Assembly (NCBI GenBank): GCA_051418055.1
Contig: JBPRGH010000120.1
Location: 150,162 to 214,161 of the forward strand
Source: JBPRGH01 sp051418055
Lineage (GTDB): Bacteria > Bacteroidota > Bacteroidia > Cytophagales > Cyclobacteriaceae
Direction of reading: 5' to 3'
DNA length: 64,000 nt
The notes under the pieces are model-generated. The model saw only the letters and a program-made list of their open reading frames with translations, had not been told where the DNA came from and did no database searches. Below, piece by piece: positions 24,264-33,501 of this stretch (position 1 is the first letter of the stretch; each line of letters starts with the position of its first letter). A program made the position numbers and the translations under genes.

Positions 24264-26051
24264 ATGCCTGTCTTAAATCCGGATATTCAGCCATTTTTCC
24301 TCCTTGGCCTTATTATTATCATGTTTTTATTTATTTATAAAAACCTGGTAAAGCCGGCCGATGCTTTTTTATTTGCAACTATAATATTGATAATAACAGG
24401 TATCCTTACTCCTGTTCAGGCTCTTGAAGGATTAAGTAATCCTTCAATTCTCAGTATTTTTTTATTAATTATGATAACTGCTGGTATAAAAAACAGCTAT
24501 AATCTGGAAACCTACATTTATAAACTTTTTAATAAAGCCCGCGGATATCGCGGGTTTCTTCTGCTACTGATGACTAAAGTAGCATTAGTCTCTTCAGTGA
24601 TAAATAATACACCTGTTGTAGCTCTAATGACTCCCTATGTTATTAATTGGGGAAAGAAGCATCAGATCTCTCCCTCACGCCTTCTTATCCCGCTATCATT
24701 TGCTACCATAGTTGGAGGAATGATCACTCTGATTGGCACATCTACTACATTAGTACTGAATGGTTTTATTATGGAAGTTGGAGGTGAAGGCTTTAGAAGC
24801 CTCGATCTTTTAATAATAGGCGCCTCCGTAACCGTTATATCAATTTTATTCATCACACTTCTTTCTTCATGGCTTCTTCCTGATCGTAAGGATATTTTAC
24901 AGTCATTTACAGAAAATAAGCGTGAATACCTTGTGGAGAAAAGGCTCCAAAAGGATTCGCCACTGATAGGACAAACTGTTGGAAATGGCGGATTGCGTAA
25001 TTTAAAAGGAGTATACCTGGTGGAAATAATACGAAAGGAAGGTTCTATAACTCCTGTTTCACGTAATGAGGTAATAAAACCTAATGATGTTTTAATATTT
25101 GCAGGAAATACGGATGCCATACTTGATCTTTCAGATGATTCTTTAGGGATAAACTTCCCTAAGCCGGTAAGGACTATGGATGGACATATGGAAATAGTAG
25201 AATCTGTAGTGAGCGCAAACAGCAGTTTAATAGGTAAGACAATAAAGGAAAGTGATTTTAGAAATCGCTATGATGCAGCAGTAGTAGCCGTACATCGTGG
25301 GGGTGAAAGAATAACCGGTAAAATCGGGGATATCGAATTACAGGCTGGCGATGTGCTGTTACTTTATTGTGGAAAAGATTTTGACGACCTGGTTGATATT
25401 TATAAAGATCTTATCATCATTTCGGAAGAGCGAAAGAAAATTACCAGTAAGGTAAGCAGAAGGCACCTTGTGATTTTAGCTGGAATTGTTTTAATATTAG
25501 TTATAACACAATTTTTCTCCCTCTTTACATCATTACTTATTATAACAGGTGCTATGGTAGCTATGCAAATGATTACCATCAGGACCTTAAAACGAGATCT
25601 TGATTTCAACATGCTGATTATTCTCGTTTTTTCAATTGCACTGGGTGAAGCCATGATCAGTACGGGCACCGGAAATTTAATGGCAAATTCAATGCTTAAG
25701 TTTCTTTATCCATATGGTATTCTGCCAATATTGATCGGTTTAATGACCGTAACAATTCTATTGACCTCTTTTGTTTCTAATATAGGTGCCGCAGCTATAG
25801 TTTTTCCCATTGCTTATTCCATTGCTCTTTCATTGGATATAGCACCCATGCCCCTATATTTAACAATTGCTTATGCAGCTTCAGCGGCTTTTTTAACTCC
25901 TATCGGTTATCAGACAAACCTAATGGTGTATGGTCCGGGAGGATATACCTTTAAGGATTTTTTACGTATAGGATTTCCGGTGGCAATTATTTATTCAGTA
26001 GTTGCACTTTCAATGATCTACTTCTTATATGCTGATGTCTTGTTCATTTAA
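24264..26051 (+). CDS. SLC13/CitT-type permease with two TrkA-C domains
   Basis: A 595-residue inner-membrane transporter of the SLC13/ArsB-like ion transporter superfamily. Membrane segments fill residues 10-205 and about 400-595. The re-entrant signatures are VINNTPVVALMTPY near 115 and FVSNIGAAAIVFP near 507. Between them lie two RCK_C/TrkA-C domains (SPLIGQTVGNGGLRN, KPNDVLIFAG; SSLIGKTIKESDFRN, QAGDVLLLYC), probably sensing a ligand. Such proteins import sulfate or dicarboxylates with sodium. The substrate is not evident. Its TAA stop overlaps the convergent MFS gene stop in a shared TTAA. Confidence 0.85.
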   Translation: MPVLNPDIQPFFLLGLIIIMFLFIYKNLVKPADAFLFATIILIITGILTPVQALEGLSNPSILSIFLLIMITAGIKNSYNLETYIYKLFNKARGYRGFLLLLMTKVALVSSVINNTPVVALMTPYVINWGKKHQISPSRLLIPLSFATIVGGMITLIGTSTTLVLNGFIMEVGGEGFRSLDLLIIGASVTVISILFITLLSSWLLPDRKDILQSFTENKREYLVEKRLQKDSPLIGQTVGNGGLRNLKGVYLVEIIRKEGSITPVSRNEVIKPNDVLIFAGNTDAILDLSDDSLGINFPKPVRTMDGHMEIVESVVSANSSLIGKTIKESDFRNRYDAAVVAVHRGGERITGKIGDIELQAGDVLLLYCGKDFDDLVDIYKDLIIISEERKKITSKVSRRHLVILAGIVLILVITQFFSLFTSLLIITGAMVAMQMITIRTLKRDLDFNMLIILVFSIALGEAMISTGTGNLMANSMLKFLYPYGILPILIGLMTVTILLTSFVSNIGAAAIVFPIAYSIALSLDIAPMPLYLTIAYAASAAFLTPIGYQTNLMVYGPGGYTFKDFLRIGFPVAIIYSVVALSMIYFLYADVLFI

Positions 26052-27358
26052 GAAGAAGCAGGTTTCCATCCTTTATGATGGGGTATTCTTGTCAGTGCTA
26101 AAAATCCTATCCCAATCATAAAAAATAACATTAATGCTAAAGTACTATTTCTCATGCTTCCGGTAATTGATTCTACCAACCCATAAGAAAAAGTACCGAA
26201 TACTATTGAAAGGTTGTATGTAACATCATAAAAGCTAAAGTAAGAAGCATGGTCTATGGTATTTTTGGGTATTATTTTGGCAAATGTAGCTCTCGAAAGG
26301 GACTGAATACCCCCCATTACCAAACCGACTACAAAAGCTAAAATATAAAAATGTTTAGCAGTTTGCATGAAGTAAGCGCCAATACATATACAAATCCAAA
26401 TTAGTACCATTAGAAGTAATGACTTCTTGTTTCCCTTAAGTTTAGAAACATATGCAAAAAAATAAGCTCCTCCTATAGCAACTAATTGTATAATTAAAAC
26501 CGTCAGTATCAACTCACCGGAATCAAGTTTTAATTCTTTTGTGCCGAAAGTAGCCGCAAGGTACATTATAGTTTGTACGCCCATGTTATAAAAGAAAAAA
26601 GCCGCCAAAAACATTTTCATTGAAGGAAGCAATTTTAGGGAGTGCCATACTTTATTAATTTCCTTATAGCCTTCCAATAATATTTTACCTTCTTTTGGTT
26701 TTCTGTTGTAGACATTGCTTGGAAGGATCGCAAAGGGAATAATTGAAAATCCCAGCCACCATACACCAACTGTTAAAAAGGAAAACCTGGAAGCCTGCCC
26801 CTGATCGGCAAACCCAAAGAAAGAATAATCCTGGATCATCCACAAGTTGAAAACCAATAGCAGTACACTTCCCGCATAACCGAATGCATACCCTCTTGCA
26901 CTAACTTTGTCCATCTTATCTTCTGTGGCTATTTCAGGTAAAAACGCATCATAAAAGACTAGGCTCGAGGAATAACCTATGCTCGCAAGGATAGAGCATA
27001 TAATTGCCAGCTCGACTCTCCCGGGAGTAAAAAAATATAGCGCCATACATGAAAATGAACCGAGCACGACAAATATCTTCATGAATAACTTTTTCCGGCC
27101 GGTATAATCAGCTATTCCGGATAAAATTGGCAGAAAAAAAGCTACAATAAGAAATGAAAAGGATAAAGAATAGGAGTATAAAACTGAATTAACAATTTCA
27201 AAGCCAAAAAAAGAAATAACATCTCCTCCATCAGCATTGACTGCAACATTTTGATAGTAAATAGGAAAAATAGCAGAGGTAATGACAAGTGAATATACAG
27301 AATTGGCCCAATCATAAAAGGACCAGGCATTGATCATTTTCTTGCTATTTTTTTTCAT
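26048..27358 (-). CDS. MFS transporter of the UMF1/Atg22-like family
   Basis: A 436-residue protein with about twelve membrane helices. The start NAWSFYDWANSVYSLVITS is the hallmark of the bacterial UMF1 family related to the yeast vacuole effluxer Atg22; DYTGRKKLFMKIF is the MFS loop between helices 2 and 3. Fungal relatives export amino acids from the vacuole, and the bacterial substrates are not known. It is convergent with the SLC13-like gene and separated from the upstream ExbD genes by a strong terminator. Confidence 0.85.
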   Translation of the reverse strand: MKKNSKKMINAWSFYDWANSVYSLVITSAIFPIYYQNVAVNADGGDVISFFGFEIVNSVLYSYSLSFSFLIVAFFLPILSGIADYTGRKKLFMKIFVVLGSFSCMALYFFTPGRVELAIICSILASIGYSSSLVFYDAFLPEIATEDKMDKVSARGYAFGYAGSVLLLVFNLWMIQDYSFFGFADQGQASRFSFLTVGVWWLGFSIIPFAILPSNVYNRKPKEGKILLEGYKEINKVWHSLKLLPSMKMFLAAFFFYNMGVQTIMYLAATFGTKELKLDSGELILTVLIIQLVAIGGAYFFAYVSKLKGNKKSLLLMVLIWICICIGAYFMQTAKHFYILAFVVGLVMGGIQSLSRATFAKIIPKNTIDHASYFSFYDVTYNLSIVFGTFSYGLVESITGSMRNSTLALMLFFMIGIGFLALTRIPHHKGWKPASS

Positions 27359-27367
27359 TTGATAATA

Positions 27368-27405
27368 TAAAAAAGGCCTTTCCGAAAAACTTCGAAAAGG
27401 CCTTT
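27368..27405 (-). terminator. Intrinsic terminator after the ExbB/ExbD operon
   Basis: Long hairpin: AAAGGCCTTT at 27372-27381 pairs with the same self-complementary string at 27396-27405, extended by CGAA/TTCG after one mismatch, with a run of T on the minus strand. Confidence 0.88.
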
Positions 27406-27426
27406 AAATATACTTTAAAACATTAA

Positions 27427-27891
27427 TTAATCTACTGTTGTAGCAAGTCTTGTAGAATATAGAAGCTTTCTTGCATTAGCTTCACGAAGTTCAAGCTGTA
27501 CATCAGAAATTAATCCCATTTTTGCTTCTTCATCTACTTTAAGAGAAACAGTGATCTGATCTCTTTCCACCTCATTTAATTTATCCTTTTCCCTTGTAAC
27601 CCACAAAACGATATCCTTAACATCAATAAAAACATCATTAGCCTGAATTTTTGGTTCATCACCCCATATCTCAGTCTTTTTCGGCTCACCAATATAAAGA
27701 TAGCTTACAAGAGATTTCCGCTGCAGTTTTCTCAGCTGCGTTGCATCCGGAATACGTTGCTTTACGTCAATTGTTGTCTCTCTAAGAACAGTTGTCACCA
27801 TAAAGAAAAACAATAACATAAAGATAATATCCGGTAGTGCAGAGGTGGGTATATCCTGTTTAGTAGCTGATTTTTTTCTAAATTTAGACAT
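27427..27891 (-). CDS. ExbD/TolR family protein (second copy)
   Basis: A 154-residue protein with one N-terminal membrane helix (DIIFMLLFFFMVTTVLRE, residues about 22-40) followed by a periplasmic domain. The Asp at the start of the helix is the proton-path residue of ExbD/TolR. It would work with the ExbB/MotA-type channel encoded in the same operon to turn proton motive force into movement at the outer membrane. It follows the other ExbD gene by 2 bases. The two differ in length and sequence, so they may form a hetero-dimer, as in TonB-type systems of Bacteroidota. Confidence 0.88.
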   Translation of the reverse strand: MSKFRKKSATKQDIPTSALPDIIFMLLFFFMVTTVLRETTIDVKQRIPDATQLRKLQRKSLVSYLYIGEPKKTEIWGDEPKIQANDVFIDVKDIVLWVTREKDKLNEVERDQITVSLKVDEEAKMGLISDVQLELREANARKLLYSTRLATTVD

Positions 27892-27893
27892 AA

Positions 27894-28481
27894 TTATCCT
27901 CCAATTTTAGTAGGTTCCGCAATTGAAATATTCATTGGGAACTCAAGTGTCCCATCCGGCAATTTTCCTCTACCCTGATCATAAAGACGTCTGTTTTCAG
28001 GATTAGTAAGATCAGAAGCTATCTCTCTCCACCTTTCATTTGATACCCCTACTCTTTGAGCATACATATCATAATAAGCAGCCTGAATTTCATCTAATAC
28101 TTTAATATAGATGTCGTAGCTGGTACCGCGGTCAGTTTTAAAAGAAACAATAGCATCCTTTGGTGAATCTGACATGGTTGGAACCGCTCCATAATTCAGT
28201 ACGAACTCCTTAATCATGTCTTTAATTTGTGAAAGATCATCCAAGGGTTCACCGTCTATCGCTACTCTGTCAGCAGAATTGATCTGAATCTTAAAAAGGT
28301 TTTTCTCTTTAATTTTTACGTCGATCAGCTCAACATCATCCGGTTTAGGTGGTAACTGTAAGCTAAGACCTTTATCATTGGCAATAGTAGTAGTTACCAG
28401 GAAAAATATCAATAGCAGGAATGCTATATCCGCCATTGAAGAAGAATTGATTTCCGGATTTGATCTTTGCTTTTTTCTCAT
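27894..28481 (-). CDS. ExbD/TolR family protein (first copy)
   Basis: A 195-residue protein with the ExbD helix DIAFLLLIFFLVTTTIAN near residues 18-35, including the conserved Asp, and a periplasmic part with an insertion relative to the next gene. Its ATG overlaps the stop of the preceding small membrane protein gene (TAATG), so translation is coupled. The C-terminus ends in a Lys/Glu/Pro-containing tail (FPMNISIAEPTKIGG). Together with the ExbB-like protein it should form a proton-driven energiser of outer-membrane transport. Partner TonB is not in this window. Confidence 0.88.
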   Translation of the reverse strand: MRKKQRSNPEINSSSMADIAFLLLIFFLVTTTIANDKGLSLQLPPKPDDVELIDVKIKEKNLFKIQINSADRVAIDGEPLDDLSQIKDMIKEFVLNYGAVPTMSDSPKDAIVSFKTDRGTSYDIYIKVLDEIQAAYYDMYAQRVGVSNERWREIASDLTNPENRRLYDQGRGKLPDGTLEFPMNISIAEPTKIGG

Positions 28482-28807
28482 TACTTAATGGCTTTATTAA
28501 ATTCTGTAACGATTATACCTATAATTGCTATTACCATTAAAATATACATAGCAATTAAAGCTCCACCTACAAATTTACTTGTTTCAGGTCCAACGCCTAA
28601 AGTAGTATACATTGTTGTTACTCCACTATCAGATATAACATATCCTATTAAGAAAATAACCACCAATGTAACAACACCAACTCCTGCTTTTAATAAAGCT
28701 TTTGGTTGGCTCAACGAGTTGATCAGGGGTAGGATAATAGCCGCTACAGCTGCAATAATAAGCAGGCCGTATGAGACGTATAATCCAATATCTATAATGT
28801 TATCCAT
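28481..28807 (-). CDS. Small three-helix membrane protein in the ExbB/ExbD operon
   Basis: A 108-residue hydrophobic protein with three predicted membrane helices: residues about 6-27, 42-61 and 80-101. I recognise no domain. It lies between the ExbB-like gene (15 bases away) and the first ExbD gene (overlapping stop and start), so it is almost certainly made with them and may be an extra subunit of the complex. The name cannot go beyond hypothetical membrane protein. Confidence 0.7.
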   Translation of the reverse strand: MDNIIDIGLYVSYGLLIIAAVAAIILPLINSLSQPKALLKAGVGVVTLVVIFLIGYVISDSGVTTMYTTLGVGPETSKFVGGALIAMYILMVIAIIGIIVTEFNKAIK

Positions 28808-28822
28808 TGTTTACAGTTTTAA

Positions 28823-29668
28823 TTATCTGTTAGTGTTGGTCAGCTTGTGCTTAACAAGCATATCTACTAGTGTAATAGAGGCATCTTCCATTTGGTTCAC
28901 CAAAGCATCAATTTTTGATACAAGATAGTTATAGAATACCTGAAGGATAATACCTACGATCAAACCAGCAACTGTTGTTAAAAGGGCAACTTTAATACCA
29001 CCGGCAACAATTTGAGGTGAGATATCACCAGCTGCCTGAATAGCGTCAAAAGCACCAATCATACCGATTACCGTACCCATGAAACCAAGCATCGGTGCAA
29101 GTGCAATAAATAGTGATACCCAAACAAGTCCTTTCTCTAAACGGCCCATTTCTACTGATCCGTATGCGATAATGGATTTTTCAACCATTTCGATACCTTC
29201 TGACATACGCATCAATCCTTGTGTAAATATAGAAGCCACAGGACCACGAGTATTACGGGTTACTTCTTTAGCAGCATCAACACCACCTGTTTTTAAAGCA
29301 TCTTCAACATTGTTAAGAAGCTTATCAGTGTTAGTTGTTGCCATATTAAGCGTAATAATACGCTCAATAGCAATGGCTAAACCAATGATCAAACATATCA
29401 AAACAGGTGTCATGTATCTCCAGTCACCTTCGATAAATTTATCTTTAATTACCTGGTGAAATGTAGCATCCGCTTCTTCCTCTTCTTCAATTGTTTCTTC
29501 TTCTTCTGGCATTTCCATTACAGTTGCAGTATCTGCAGTTTGGTCAGCAGTGGTATCTACAGCATCTGTTGCAAGAGTATCAGTAACACCTTCCTGTGCT
29601 ACCGAAATGTTGTGTAGGCCAAGGGTAAAAATCCCTACCAAAGCGATTAAGGTCAATAATTTTTTCAT
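28823..29668 (-). CDS. MotA/TolQ/ExbB proton channel family protein
   Basis: A 281-residue inner-membrane protein. After a signal-like N-terminal helix (residues 5-25) comes a long Asp/Glu/Thr-rich linker (30-70). The ExbB core then follows: one helix near 90-110 and two near 185-215 and 225-255 with the conserved ALAPMLGFMGTVIGMIGAF segment. It forms the proton-conducting pore with ExbD partners encoded directly downstream. The acidic N-terminal extension is common in Bacteroidota members. tRNA-Ser lies 70 bases upstream on the same strand. Confidence 0.92.
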   Translation of the reverse strand: MKKLLTLIALVGIFTLGLHNISVAQEGVTDTLATDAVDTTADQTADTATVMEMPEEEETIEEEEEADATFHQVIKDKFIEGDWRYMTPVLICLIIGLAIAIERIITLNMATTNTDKLLNNVEDALKTGGVDAAKEVTRNTRGPVASIFTQGLMRMSEGIEMVEKSIIAYGSVEMGRLEKGLVWVSLFIALAPMLGFMGTVIGMIGAFDAIQAAGDISPQIVAGGIKVALLTTVAGLIVGIILQVFYNYLVSKIDALVNQMEDASITLVDMLVKHKLTNTNR

Positions 29669-29738
29669 GATCTCTATTTTAATTGCTCAGCGTTTTGTTT
29701 GTTTATTGTATTTGATTTGTTAGTTTTTTTTGTCACTG

Positions 29739-29826
29739 CGGAGAGAGAGGGATTCGAACCCTCGGTACCCTTGTGGGGCACACTCACTTTCCAGGCGAGC
29801 ACCTTCGACCACTCGGTCATCTCTCC
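29739..29826 (-). tRNA. tRNA-Ser (anticodon GGA)
   Basis: An 88-base class II tRNA. The acceptor stem GGAGAGA/TCTCTCC is perfect, the anticodon arm is CTCGC-CTGGAAA-GTGAG with anticodon GGA, the long variable arm is GTGCCCCACAAGGGTAC, and the T arm is GAGGG-TTCGAAT-CCCTC. The long variable arm confirms serine. The discriminator base is G and the CCA end is not encoded. A reading frame covering this region is therefore spurious. Confidence 0.96.
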
Positions 29827-29897
29827 GAACATTTGCATTGCAAACGAAGGCACAAATAAATCAATAAAATTGTCCTTATGCAAATATCTGAATAATT

Positions 29898-30977
29898 TTA
29901 AATTACATCAACATCACTCATTTCACCACTTAGAGGTAAAATCAGTAGTTCCTTTACTTTTTCTACTTCATCGAATTCTCCCAACAAAAGCATCATTTTA
30001 GTCAAAGCAGCCTCTGTTGTAATGTCTTTTCCACTTAAAATCCCAATATCTTTCAATTTTTGGCTTGTATGATATTTTCCCTGTAAGACTCTCCCACCTG
30101 TACATTGGGAGACATTTAAAATTATAATATCTTTTTTAATTGCCTCTTCAAGTAATTTATAAAACCATTCTTCCGTAGGTGCATTACCGGATCCAAACGT
30201 TTCTATTATAAGACCTCTCAGACCTGGTGTAGTAATTACAGCTTTTACAAAATCACTGCTCATACCAGGAAACACACGCAGAACACCTACTTTATTATTT
30301 AAATTCTTCCTGATAAATAATTTCCTGTCGTCCAGATTGTTAATCACATCTCTTCTGTAAGTGATGGTTATCCCGGCTTCGGCCAAAGGAGGGAAATTTT
30401 CTGATTCGAAAGCATCAAAGAACATACTTTCCACCTTGCGGGCCCTGTTTCCCCTTAGTAGCAGATAATCAAAAAATATAGCCACTTCCGGAATAACAGG
30501 TTCTCCTTTTTCTTTTGCCACTGCAATTTCTATAGAAGTTATCAGGTTTTCCCTGCCATCAGAACGTGGCGCTGTGATCGGTAATTGAGCACCGGTAAAT
30601 ATCACAGGTTTATTTAATCCGTCAAGCATAAAACTTAAAGCAGAAGCTGAGTATGCCATTGTATCTGTACCATGCAACACCACAAAACCATCAAAAGAAT
30701 CATAGTATTCGCTAATAATTTCAGCAATTTGTACCCAATGCTCTGGTCTGACATCAGAAGAATCTATAGGTGTTTCGAAAGCAATAACATTAATCCTCAG
30801 TTTTAAGGTCTTTAACGAAGGGATATGCTCGAGTATGTGAGCAAAATCTAATGGCACTAAAGCACCAAATTCATCCTCAACCATACCCAAAGTCCCTCCT
30901 GTATATATAATTAAAACAGAGGAAGCAGGCATATCAGGAGATGCGGTATTTATTTCTACAATAGGTAAAATATTCAT
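29898..30977 (-). CDS. ansA: Type I L-asparaginase
   Basis: A 359-residue cytosolic asparaginase that turns asparagine into aspartate and ammonia. The nucleophile motif IIYTGGTLGMVED is near residue 25 and the second catalytic motif is VLHGTDTMAYSASALSF; Lys and Asp partners follow in the expected order. I chose the ATG giving MNILPIVEINTASPD. A GTG 36 bases upstream overlaps the tatD stop by 4 bases and is a possible coupled start. It lies between tatD and tRNA-Ser on one strand and has no signal peptide. Confidence 0.92.
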   Translation of the reverse strand: MNILPIVEINTASPDMPASSVLIIYTGGTLGMVEDEFGALVPLDFAHILEHIPSLKTLKLRINVIAFETPIDSSDVRPEHWVQIAEIISEYYDSFDGFVVLHGTDTMAYSASALSFMLDGLNKPVIFTGAQLPITAPRSDGRENLITSIEIAVAKEKGEPVIPEVAIFFDYLLLRGNRARKVESMFFDAFESENFPPLAEAGITITYRRDVINNLDDRKLFIRKNLNNKVGVLRVFPGMSSDFVKAVITTPGLRGLIIETFGSGNAPTEEWFYKLLEEAIKKDIIILNVSQCTGGRVLQGKYHTSQKLKDIGILSGKDITTEAALTKMMLLLGEFDEVEKVKELLILPLSGEMSDVDVI

Positions 30978-31009
30978 ACTAGTTCTATAATCCAATACTG
31001 ACTTAAAAG

Positions 31010-31780
31010 TCACTTATAATAATTAAAAAGCTCCCGGGCATTGGCAGTTGTCTGCTCTTTAACCTGCTCTACATCTTTATCCATAATTTCTGCTATGCGT
31101 GCTGCAATAAGCGCCAGGTAAGCAGGTTCATTTCTCTTACCACGATGAGGTTTCGGAGCAAGATATGGACTATCTGTTTCAAGCACCAGCCTTTCCAAAG
31201 GTAATCCAGGTAAAACTTTATCAAGACCCCCATTTTTAAAAGTACTTACCCCTCCTATTCCAATAAAAAAGCCCTCAATTTCTAAAATTCGCTTTGCCTG
31301 GTCTACATTTCCTGAAAAGCAGTGGAAAACTCCTGTCAGGTTATCATCATAAAGATCCTTTACCAGCTCAATAGTTTCATTAATAGATTCCCTGCAATGA
31401 ATGACGATGGGGAGATTATATTTTTTAGCAAATCCTGTCTGGATCTTAAATGCCTCCTGCTGTTCTTTCCAGAATGACTTATCCCAGTAAAGATCTGTCC
31501 CTATCTCCCCTACTGCTGCAAAAGCTCTCTTCTCAAGCCACTCCTCCACAAGGTATAACTCTTTTTCAAATTTTTTATTCACTGAGCAGGGATGTAGCCC
31601 CATCATTGAAAAACAAAGATCAGGATTATTCTCTTCCGTTTCCATCATATCATCAATGGAAGTGCTATCGATATTAGGCATAAATATTTCTTTCACTCCT
31701 GTATCCAAAGCACGATCAATCATTTCAGCCCTGTCTTCTTTAAAAGCTTCAAGATATATATGGGCATGAGTATCTATCAT
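31010..31780 (-). CDS. tatD: TatD family metal-dependent hydrolase
   Basis: A 256-residue TIM-barrel DNase/hydrolase. Metal ligands appear in order: MIDTHAHIYL, GEIGTDLYWD, VIHCRES, FHCFSG and LETDSPYLAP. E. coli TatD and TatD-like enzymes are 3'-5' exonucleases linked to DNA repair and degradation. Its stop overlaps the possible GTG start of ansA, and it follows the glycosyltransferase gene after 11 bases, so it sits in a long co-directional run whose other members have no evident link to DNA metabolism. Confidence 0.92.
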   Translation of the reverse strand: MIDTHAHIYLEAFKEDRAEMIDRALDTGVKEIFMPNIDSTSIDDMMETEENNPDLCFSMMGLHPCSVNKKFEKELYLVEEWLEKRAFAAVGEIGTDLYWDKSFWKEQQEAFKIQTGFAKKYNLPIVIHCRESINETIELVKDLYDDNLTGVFHCFSGNVDQAKRILEIEGFFIGIGGVSTFKNGGLDKVLPGLPLERLVLETDSPYLAPKPHRGKRNEPAYLALIAARIAEIMDKDVEQVKEQTTANARELFNYYK

Positions 31781-31791
31781 AATTTTAATAT

Positions 31792-32874
31792 TTAAGTCTT
31801 TTTATATTTACGTCCCTTCCAGTTTATCTTACCTGGTAATAGATAAAATATCATTGAGAAAAGGGTTATAAAACCGGCATAAATCTCATATATAAGCAAA
31901 CCTCCCTTCAGGGACAAATCTACTTTCTTTAATACAAGCTTTATAAATATTGACTGTACCAATAGTTTACTCAGGAAAATATACAATCCGGTCATAGGAG
32001 CAAGTATTAGTAAGGCTATGATTGCAGGATAATAAAGACCTTCTAGCAGAAGGATAAGTACAACAAACCATGGCAACTGAACAGCTCCAGTCATCCATCT
32101 CTTTCGCTGATGCAGCAGATGGAGAAGGTTTTTTGCAGGTAAAGAATAAGCCAACGTATCTTTATTAACTGCTTGCCTTAGCTGGTAGCCTTTTCCTGAG
32201 ACTTCTTTAAAAATAGCATAATCTTCGGTTAAACTAAATTTAATATTTTCATATCCGCCGGTACTTCTATAGGCCTCCTTTGTGATCAGCATATTGTTTC
32301 CGATTGCAGTTACCGGCTGGCCAGCATCATGGATCACCTTAACCATTCCCAGTGCGTGAGCCCATTCATAGTACTGCATCAGGTTGTTTTCCACAACAGT
32401 AAAACCATTAACGATACCAATGCCTTTATCCACCTGGTTAACCATAGCTTTAATCCAGTTTTCATTAACGGCAATATCAGCATCTGTAATAAGATAATAT
32501 TCTCCCTTTGCCTTTTTAGCGAGCTGAGCAAGGACATTAGCCTTACCTTTCGCCTCACCTGCACCTGCTGTTATATTTATTACATGTACATTCTCAAATT
32601 CATCGGATAGCTTCCGGGCAACATTTAATGTATTATCCTCTGACTGATCATTTCCAATCAGTATCTCGAAATGGTGTAATGGGTAATTTTGCTTAACTAG
32701 AGCATTTATGCATCTGGCAAGATTTTTTTCTTCATTTCTGGCAGCAATAAGAACAGAAACAAATGGTTGCTTCTGTTTAACAGGATAAGTTTTAAAATTT
32801 CTTGTCCAGAAGATAATTAAAAGTAGATTAATAATTAATCCAAAAGAAGCTATGGCCAGTATTGCATAGATCAT
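31792..32874 (-). CDS. Family 2 glycosyltransferase, membrane-bound
   Basis: A 360-residue enzyme with an N-terminal membrane helix and three or four helices at the C-terminus (about 265-345). The GT-A catalytic core shows SVLIAARNEEKNLARC, NDQSEDNT, the metal-binding TDADI, FSLTEDYAIFK and the QRKRW product motif, typical of processive-type or lipid-linked family 2 transferases. Its ATG overlaps the deacetylase stop by 4 bases. With a second family 2 enzyme, a deacetylase and a flippase-like protein in the same run, it may help build or modify an envelope glycolipid or polysaccharide. Confidence 0.88.
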   Translation of the reverse strand: MIYAILAIASFGLIINLLLIIFWTRNFKTYPVKQKQPFVSVLIAARNEEKNLARCINALVKQNYPLHHFEILIGNDQSEDNTLNVARKLSDEFENVHVINITAGAGEAKGKANVLAQLAKKAKGEYYLITDADIAVNENWIKAMVNQVDKGIGIVNGFTVVENNLMQYYEWAHALGMVKVIHDAGQPVTAIGNNMLITKEAYRSTGGYENIKFSLTEDYAIFKEVSGKGYQLRQAVNKDTLAYSLPAKNLLHLLHQRKRWMTGAVQLPWFVVLILLLEGLYYPAIIALLILAPMTGLYIFLSKLLVQSIFIKLVLKKVDLSLKGGLLIYEIYAGFITLFSMIFYLLPGKINWKGRKYKKT

Positions 32875-33500
32875 AAAGTGGCAAAGCTAAATCCTTTACT
32901 TTTAAAATGATCGATATAGGAAGGTAATACCTCCCGCACTATTTCAATAGTCTTAATATTATCATGAAAAACAATTACTGATCCATCTGAGGTAGACTTC
33001 ATTGTTTTCCTGAGACAACCTTCTGCTGTTAAATCTTTATCAAAATCACCACTCAGAACATCCCACATCACTATCTCATAATTAGCTTTTTTAAGAGCAG
33101 CAATCTGTTTCCTTTTTATTTTCCCGTATGGAGGGCGGAATAAATTGCTTTTTATATTCAATTTTTCCATGGTCTCTTTGCAGGATGTTACATTCTCTAT
33201 ATAATCCTGCAGCTCTGTTTTCCAGCCGTTCAAATGATTATAAGTATGATTTCCCACTACATGGCCTTCTTTAATTATTCTGAGGAAAAGATCAGAATGC
33301 TTCCTCACATTATCACCAACACAAAAAAATGTGGCTTTAACTCCCTTTTCTGCTAAAATATTGAGTATCTCAGTAGTTGCTTCCGGAATAGGACCATCAT
33401 CAAAGGTAAGATAGAGCAGTTTTTTTCCCTTTTTTCTTCTCCATGTTATTCCTGCATACAGCCACTGAATATATACTGGGGTTTTATGGAAATAAGACAT
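32871..33500 (-). CDS. Polysaccharide deacetylase (NodB-type)
   Basis: A 209-residue carbohydrate esterase family 4 domain protein. NodB motifs are clear: YLTFDDGPIPEAT (catalytic and metal Asp), GNHTYNHLNG (metal His pair), FRPPYGKIKR, MWDVLSGDFD and VIVFHDN. It would remove N-acetyl groups from a cell-envelope polysaccharide or peptidoglycan. I chose the ATG that starts one base after the phosphatase stop; a longer frame from 33539 overlaps that gene. No classical signal peptide is seen, though a weak hydrophobic start (YIQWLYAGITW) is present. Coupled to the glycosyltransferase downstream by a 4-base overlap. Confidence 0.9.
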   Translation of the reverse strand: MSYFHKTPVYIQWLYAGITWRRKKGKKLLYLTFDDGPIPEATTEILNILAEKGVKATFFCVGDNVRKHSDLFLRIIKEGHVVGNHTYNHLNGWKTELQDYIENVTSCKETMEKLNIKSNLFRPPYGKIKRKQIAALKKANYEIVMWDVLSGDFDKDLTAEGCLRKTMKSTSDGSVIVFHDNIKTIEIVREVLPSYIDHFKSKGFSFATL

Positions 33501-33501
33501 G

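Noticed and set aside
29699..29883. Protein-coding frames across 29.70-29.88 kb
   Set aside because: They overlap a complete tRNA-Ser; the frames are a by-product of its sequence.
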